A stretch of 10,856 nt of DNA from CAYGAW01 sp964492135 (lineage in GTDB: Bacteria > Chloroflexota > Anaerolineae > UBA7937 > B3-Chlor). Location of the stretch: NCBI GenBank assembly GCA_964492135.1, contig CAZBJW010000153.1, positions 1 through 10,856 of the forward strand. Reading direction: 5' to 3'. Positions 6,942-10,856 of the stretch are shown one piece after another. Under the pieces are notes generated by a model. The model made no database searches. It saw nothing but the letters and a program-made list of their open reading frames with translations, and was not told where the DNA came from. Made by a program: the position numbers and the translations under genes. How positions within the stretch are numbered: position 1 is the stretch's first letter; each line of letters starts with the position of its first letter.

Positions 6942-7040
6942 GCCTTTTCAGCCCATATGCGGCGCTCTCTGCAGACACTCCCCACCTTGCACATGAGATC
7001 AGACATCTGTCTGAAAGAGTCACCCCGGCGTGGTCTCACG

Positions 7041-7511
7041 CTACGTTGTCTCCTGGGGCGCTGGAAAGTTGCCCCGCGGAGGTAGCTCACACACCTCCAC
7101 AGATACACCATCTGGATCCAGACAGTAGGCGACGCGCCACCCCTTAGTGGGCCCCTCCGTCACCCTGACCGGTGGACTATTGAATCGCACGCCTCTCTTG
7201 CATAGGTCTGCATACACCTCTTCCACATTCTCCACCTCTAGGCAGAAGTGCATGCTTCCTATGTCATTGTTGGCTCTGTCATATGGGCGGCCTGCGGGCA
7301 CCGTGTATTCAAGGAGCTCCACCTCTACGTTTGGTGCTTCCAGCATCGCGACTTTGATCTTTGCGCCCGGAACTCCGGTGATTCTTTCGATGCCCTCGCC
7401 CGAGCGCTCCATCTGGTACAGAACCTTCGTGTGAAGAAGGTTCTCGTAGAATTCCAAGGATTCTTCCAGGTCGCTGACGGTTATGGCTACGTGATGCACA
7501 GTACGTCTCAT
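7041..7511 (-). CDS. VOC-superfamily (glyoxalase / methylmalonyl-CoA epimerase-like) protein
   Basis: The 156-residue protein has two beta-alpha-beta-beta-beta modules typical of the vicinal-oxygen-chelate fold. The first begins HHVAITVSDLEESLEFYENLL (6-26 region), the second around SMHFCLEVENVEEVYADL (86-103). Probable metal ligands are H7, one of E65/E68 in VELLEY, H88 and E139 in the DPDGVSVEV segment. GWRVAYCLDPDG near the C-terminus is the usual last-strand signature. The ATG follows GGAGGTGA at a good distance. Such proteins include methylmalonyl-CoA epimerases, lactoylglutathione lyases, dioxygenases and unassigned isomerases; sequence alone does not separate these. Its position just before methylaspartate ammonia-lyase suggests a role in the same pathway, perhaps epimerising or protecting a chiral C5 or CoA intermediate, but that is inference only. 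Confidence 0.85.
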   Translation of the reverse strand: MRRTVHHVAITVSDLEESLEFYENLLHTKVLYQMERSGEGIERITGVPGAKIKVAMLEAPNVEVELLEYTVPAGRPYDRANNDIGSMHFCLEVENVEEVYADLCKRGVRFNSPPVRVTEGPTKGWRVAYCLDPDGVSVEVCELPPRGNFPAPQETT

Positions 7512-7844
7512 TGAAGGTCACCTCCAGGCTACTACCTATCGAATACCATGACGAACCTATTTCGATCACCCGTGCGGCGTGGGTGCCGAGGTCTTGGTAG
7601 ATGCCTCAAGTCTCTGCTGCAGATCCCTTCGCATGTTCCAAGATGCGCGCTCGCGACCTCCAGGTCCTGAATTGTCTGCGGGCGTGAGTCTTGCATGATG
7701 TTCCCATCTGTTTCCATTGGACGACCGCCGACAGCCTATCTCAGCCTTGCCTGAAGCCCGGCGCAACGAGAAAAACCGGCCTGGTGTACGGACGGTCGAT
7801 GCCCCTGACCTACGGATGTGGCCAGCCAATCGACCAAGGTCCAG
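7512..7844. other. 333-base interval without a recognised gene between E2 and the VOC gene
   Basis: The strand contains only short frames with Arg-rich, low-complexity conceptual products, none with a ribosome site or a known motif. The GGAGGTGA ribosome site of the VOC gene lies at its left end. A short inverted repeat (CACCC...GGGTG) sits near 7568-7584, and the coding strand has a GGTTTTTCTC run near 7770 without a convincing stem before it, so a terminator after E2 cannot be claimed. A promoter for the VOC and ammonia-lyase genes could lie here, but I see no clear hexamers. Confidence 0.4.
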
Positions 7845-9026
7845 TCAGTCCAGAGACATCGCTGGCACTTCCTCCAACCACTTCTGGATATCTCGAAGGA
7901 ATTCTGCCCCGGCAACGCCGTCCACCGCTCTATGATCGATCGAGAGGGTCAGATTCATGACCGGACGCACCACTACTGCTCCGTTTCGGACCACTGGGCT
8001 ATCGACAATGCCTCCCACAGCCAGGATGGCAACCTCTGGTGGGTTTATTATGGCGGTAAACTGCGCAAGACCATACATACCGAGGTTTGAAATCGTGAAG
8101 GTACCACCCGTGATCTCCTGGGGAAGAAACTTCCCTTCTCGAGCCTTGCGCTGCAGTTCCTGTAGCACCTTTGCGATCTCCTCGAGAGACATGTTGTCCG
8201 CCTGGCGAACTACGGGGACGATCAAGCCATTCTCCGTTGCTACGGCTACACCGATGTTGATGTCACGATACCGCTTGATGCTCTCTCGCTGGAAGGAGGC
8301 GTTGAGGTTGGGATGTTGTCGTAGGGTTAGACTGGTGGCCTTGACCAGAATGGCCGTATATGAGAGCGGGGCACTCTGTGCAGGTGTTGCCGTCTCACCC
8401 CATCTAGCTTTTAGACGATCGACCTGACCCATGTCGACCTCAATGGAGAGCGAGAAGTGCGGCGCAGAGCGGAAGCTTTGGCTCATCTTCTCTGCGATGG
8501 CCCTGCGAACTCTGGAGAGTGGTATTTCCTCGCTCTCGGGCTCGACTAGTGACGGCGCCTTCGTCTGCTCGGCTTCATAGGCAATGACATCTTCGCTAAC
8601 GATCCTCCCATCTGGCCCGCTACCTGACACGAGTGACAGGTTGATATCTCTGTCCCGGGCCAGGCGACGAGCAGCTGGACTTGCCCTAACGGTTGGCCCC
8701 GCAGTCGCACGAGCAGCAAGACTAGCCCCAACCTCCGGCCGCTCAGTCCGATGTACTACTCCTGAAATCACGTCTTCAGGGAGCGCCTCGCCAGGGGCGA
8801 GAATCCAGCCGATCACTGTTCCCACTTCAACTGTCGTTCCTTCAGGAAACAGGGTGTGCAGCGTTCCATCTGCTTGCGCCTCGATCTCGACATTGGCTTT
8901 GTCCGTTTCGACCTCCAAGAGCGGCTCGCCTGCTCGAACCGCTTCGCCATGCTTCTTGAACCAGTGACTGATCGCGCCTTCCTCCATGGTCGTAGTCAAC
9001 TGTGGCATGATTACCTTGGTCGGCAT
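7845..9026 (-). CDS. Dihydrolipoamide acyltransferase, E2 of a pyruvate/acetoin-type 2-oxoacid dehydrogenase complex
   Basis: E2 moves the acyl group made by E1 from its lipoyl arm to CoA. From the ATG at 9026 the product has 393 residues: one lipoyl domain (about 1-75) with the lipoylated Lys43 in VETDKANVEI, an Ala/Arg/Glu-rich linker, a peripheral-subunit-binding domain (about 112-150; SPAARRLARD, GPDGRI), a second linker, and the catalytic domain with SNLGMYG and the active-site DHRAVDG (H365, D369). A GTG three codons upstream is also in frame, but GAAGGAG overlaps that GTG and is eight bases from the ATG, which therefore looks like the true start. It follows E1-beta by 177 bases. The length and single lipoyl domain fit Gram-positive-type PDH or acetoin dehydrogenase E2; the E3 gene is not in the window. 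Class is certain, substrate (most likely pyruvate) inferred. Confidence 0.93.
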   Translation of the reverse strand: MPTKVIMPQLTTTMEEGAISHWFKKHGEAVRAGEPLLEVETDKANVEIEAQADGTLHTLFPEGTTVEVGTVIGWILAPGEALPEDVISGVVHRTERPEVGASLAARATAGPTVRASPAARRLARDRDINLSLVSGSGPDGRIVSEDVIAYEAEQTKAPSLVEPESEEIPLSRVRRAIAEKMSQSFRSAPHFSLSIEVDMGQVDRLKARWGETATPAQSAPLSYTAILVKATSLTLRQHPNLNASFQRESIKRYRDINIGVAVATENGLIVPVVRQADNMSLEEIAKVLQELQRKAREGKFLPQEITGGTFTISNLGMYGLAQFTAIINPPEVAILAVGGIVDSPVVRNGAVVVRPVMNLTLSIDHRAVDGVAGAEFLRDIQKWLEEVPAMSLD

Positions 9027-9034
9027 CTCGTCCA

Positions 9035-9041
9035 CTCCTTC
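9035..9041 (-). promoter_or_regulatory. Ribosome binding site that decides the E2 start
   Basis: GAAGGAG lies eight bases before the ATG at 9026. Its last base is the first base of the competing upstream GTG codon, so it cannot serve that codon. Confidence 0.7.
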
Positions 9042-9203
9042 TCAATTGCAGGCTGGCTTCTGCCCACGAGAACAAAGCGAATCCAGTCACATACTCGCTG
9101 CAGACGAGTTCACGGTTGACTAGGCCTACACCTCTGTCCTAGCTGCTGTGTGAACCCGGTCAATCCGCGCTCTCCCAGCACCGTCGCTTCAGTCGGTTTA
9201 GCG

Positions 9204-10184
9204 CTACTCGAGAGTCCGCCTTATTGCCCTCTCCATGTCTTCGCGGCTGGGCATTAGCTGCAACTCCAGCTTCTTGTTGTAGGGAATAGGTGCATCCAAA
9301 GCTGCAACACGCTCAACTGGTGCTTCCAAGTAGTCGAAAGAAGTCTCCATGATCACAGCGACCAATTCGGCTGCAAAACTGCCTGTCTTGCAAGCCTCCG
9401 TCGCTACCACTGCCCGGCCGGTCTTGGCTACTGACGCGGCGATCGGCGCTATATCGAGGGGCTTCAGCGTGCGCGGGTCGACAACCTCTACTTCAATGCC
9501 CTCGAACGCCAGCTTGTCGGCGACTGCCAACGCCTCCAAAACCATCAAAGAAGTAGCCACCACCGTCACATCACTCCCCTGCCTCTTCACATCTGTCACA
9601 CCGATGGGCACTACATAGTCCTCTTCTGGTACCGATCCCTTCTTGGCATAGAGGCGCTTGTTTTCAACGAATAGGACGGGGTTGTCGTCGCGAATAGAGG
9701 CTTTAAGCAGCCCCTTTGCATCGTAGGGCGTAGAGGGCATCACAACGACTAGGCCTGGTGCGTGGACAAACAGGGCTTCCAAGCTCTGGGAGTGATGACA
9801 AGCATTGCCCCTTCCGCTCCCTCCCTGGGTGCGAAAGACCACCGGCACCTTCGCTTGTCCACCTGTATGAAACCTAATCTTGGCCGCTTGGTTGACGATT
9901 TGGTCGAAGGCGAGTGTTATCCAGTCAATGAACATAATCTCAACGACCGGCCTCGTCCCGGTCAGAGCAGCACCAAGTCCAGCGCCCGCAAACCCCGCTT
10001 CCGAGATTGGCGTATTCCGCACTCTCTCTGGTCCGAACCGCTCAAGCAAGCCCTTGGTTACACCGAAGATTCCTCCTCCTTCGGCAATGTCTTCTCCCAT
10101 GATGAACACGCCGGCATCTCTTGCCATTTCCTCTGCAAGCGCCTCAGTGAGTGCCTCCCGATACGTGATGACTCTGCTAGCCAT
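9204..10184 (-). CDS. 2-oxoacid dehydrogenase E1 component, beta subunit (pyruvate or acetoin type)
   Basis: The 326-residue product is the normal length for the beta subunit of heterotetrameric (alpha2-beta2) E1, which with thiamine diphosphate decarboxylates a 2-oxoacid and acylates the E2 lipoyl arm. The N-terminal pyrimidine-binding domain has YREALTEAL (8-16), GEDIAEGGGIFGVTKGL (30-46), the thiamine-contacting E62 in TPISEAGFAG, and HSQSLEALF with conserved H131. PSTPYDAKGLLKASIRDDNPV (150-170) is a characteristic stretch. The C-terminal transketolase domain follows, with VDPRTLKPLD (235-244). The gene starts nine bases after the E1-alpha stop with only a weak ribosome site, so translation is probably coupled. 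Pyruvate and acetoin dehydrogenases are very similar here; the surrounding pathway would supply pyruvate, so I favour that. Confidence 0.93.
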   Translation of the reverse strand: MASRVITYREALTEALAEEMARDAGVFIMGEDIAEGGGIFGVTKGLLERFGPERVRNTPISEAGFAGAGLGAALTGTRPVVEIMFIDWITLAFDQIVNQAAKIRFHTGGQAKVPVVFRTQGGSGRGNACHHSQSLEALFVHAPGLVVVMPSTPYDAKGLLKASIRDDNPVLFVENKRLYAKKGSVPEEDYVVPIGVTDVKRQGSDVTVVATSLMVLEALAVADKLAFEGIEVEVVDPRTLKPLDIAPIAASVAKTGRAVVATEACKTGSFAAELVAVIMETSFDYLEAPVERVAALDAPIPYNKKLELQLMPSREDMERAIRRTLE

Positions 10185-10193
10185 GTCCGTCGC

Positions 10194-10856
10194 CTATACC
10201 TCTTGTACGTATACATTCGCCAGCACGTCATCCAAGCTTGGTTCTGGACTCTGTCTGGCAAGAGCTTCTGCTTCATCCAAGAGACTCTCGATTTGCTGTC
10301 CAATCAGCACATCCTCATTGTCGTCCAACAGACCTTCTGCCATCAGAAACCTGCGGAACGTGAGTAACGGGTCCCTCTCGCGCCACCGGGCCACCTCCTC
10401 TGGCGCGCGATAGTGTTCCGTGTCTTCGGTCCAGTGCCCCACGGTGCGATAGGTCTTGCATTCGATCAAAGTTGGCCCCTTGCCTGCTCTGGCCCTCTCT
10501 ACAGCCTTCTCAGCGGCCTCGTATACCGCTAGCACATCGTTTCCATCCGTGCTTTCGCCTGGGAATCCGTAGGACGTCGCACGGACCGCTATGTCAGCAA
10601 CCGAGGTCACCTTTTGTACTGGGGTCGTTTCGGCATAGAGATTGTTCTCGCATACAAAAACCACGGGCAGGCTCCAGATGGCAGCAAGATTGCATGCCTC
10701 GTGTAGGGTTCCTTGGTTCGCTGCACCATCGCCGAAAAAGCAAACTACCACTCTGTCCTGGCCTAGAAGTCGGATAGAGATCCCTGCTCCAACAGCAACC
10801 GTTAAATAGGCCCCCACTACCCCACTGCATCCGAGAAAGCCTACCCCAAAGTCGCA
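10194..10856 (-). CDS. 2-oxoacid dehydrogenase E1 component, alpha subunit (5' part outside window)
   Basis: The frame is open to the window edge (220 residues visible), and family homology continues upstream of the GTG at 10817: the residues before it read FGVGFLGCSGVVGAY, matching the conserved E1-alpha stretch FxVGFLGxxGIVG. So the true start lies beyond the edge, with roughly 100-130 residues missing. The thiamine diphosphate and Mg motif is complete: GDGAANQG (visible residues 42-49) through CENNLYAETTP, the GDG-to-NN spacing typical of the family. The TYRTVGHWTEDTEHYR loop keeps the active-site His of GHS-type loops, with Trp instead of the common Ser. The C-terminal ERDPLLTFRRFL segment is also typical. 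It pairs with the downstream E1-beta and is the first visible gene of the operon. Pyruvate is the likely substrate. Confidence 0.93.
   Translation of the reverse strand, partial: CDFGVGFLGCSGVVGAYLTVAVGAGISIRLLGQDRVVVCFFGDGAANQGTLHEACNLAAIWSLPVVFVCENNLYAETTPVQKVTSVADIAVRATSYGFPGESTDGNDVLAVYEAAEKAVERARAGKGPTLIECKTYRTVGHWTEDTEHYRAPEEVARWRERDPLLTFRRFLMAEGLLDDNEDVLIGQQIESLLDEAEALARQSPEPSLDDVLANVYVQEV

Noticed and set aside
7532..7829. Two overlapping minus-strand frames of 61 and 87 codons between E2 and the VOC gene
   Set aside because: No motif, no ribosome site and basic low-complexity composition; treated as non-coding.
1..10856. CRISPR array, tRNA, rRNA, insertion sequence or attachment site
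   Set aside because: I found no spaced repeat series, cloverleaf-like segment, transposase frame or terminal inverted repeats on reading both strands.

Overview
All ten genes lie on the minus strand, so transcription runs from the right edge to the left edge. Strong Shine-Dalgarno sites (AGGAGG, GGAGG), several GTG starts and overlapping stop/start codons mark a bacterial genome of moderately high GC. A tungsten-type aldehyde:ferredoxin oxidoreductase, a 2x[4Fe-4S] ferredoxin and a methylaspartate ammonia-lyase suggest an anaerobe that ferments amino acids. The phylum cannot be fixed from this window.

In order of transcription: (1) a 2-oxoacid dehydrogenase block with E1-alpha (5' part outside the window), E1-beta and a one-lipoyl-domain E2; no E3 is seen. 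(2) A VOC-fold (glyoxalase-like) protein, then methylaspartate ammonia-lyase. (3) A roughly 470-base interval with no recognisable gene. (4) A tightly packed block: a SucC-like ATP-grasp CoA-ligase beta subunit, a small ferredoxin, a SucD-like CoA-ligase alpha subunit and a CitE/HpcH-type acyl-CoA lyase, joined by 4-base overlaps or a 1-base gap. (5) A 147-base gap, then an aldehyde:ferredoxin oxidoreductase that runs off the left edge.

Read together, the genes suggest a route from 3-methylaspartate to acetyl-CoA: methylaspartate -> mesaconate + NH3 (ammonia-lyase); mesaconate -> citramalate (hydratase not in window); citramalate + CoA + ATP -> citramalyl-CoA (SucCD-like ligase); citramalyl-CoA -> pyruvate + acetyl-CoA (CitE-like lyase); pyruvate -> acetyl-CoA (dehydrogenase complex). 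This would replace the three-subunit citramalate lyase of classical clostridial glutamate fermentation with a free CoA-ester route. The assignment is an inference from gene content. Malate/malyl-CoA or another dicarboxylate is a possible alternative substrate.

Details that stand out are the ferredoxin gene between the two ligase subunits, a CxxCxxxH motif in place of CxxCxxxC in the aldehyde oxidoreductase, and Gln at the position I align with catalytic His194 of the clostridial methylaspartate ammonia-lyase.
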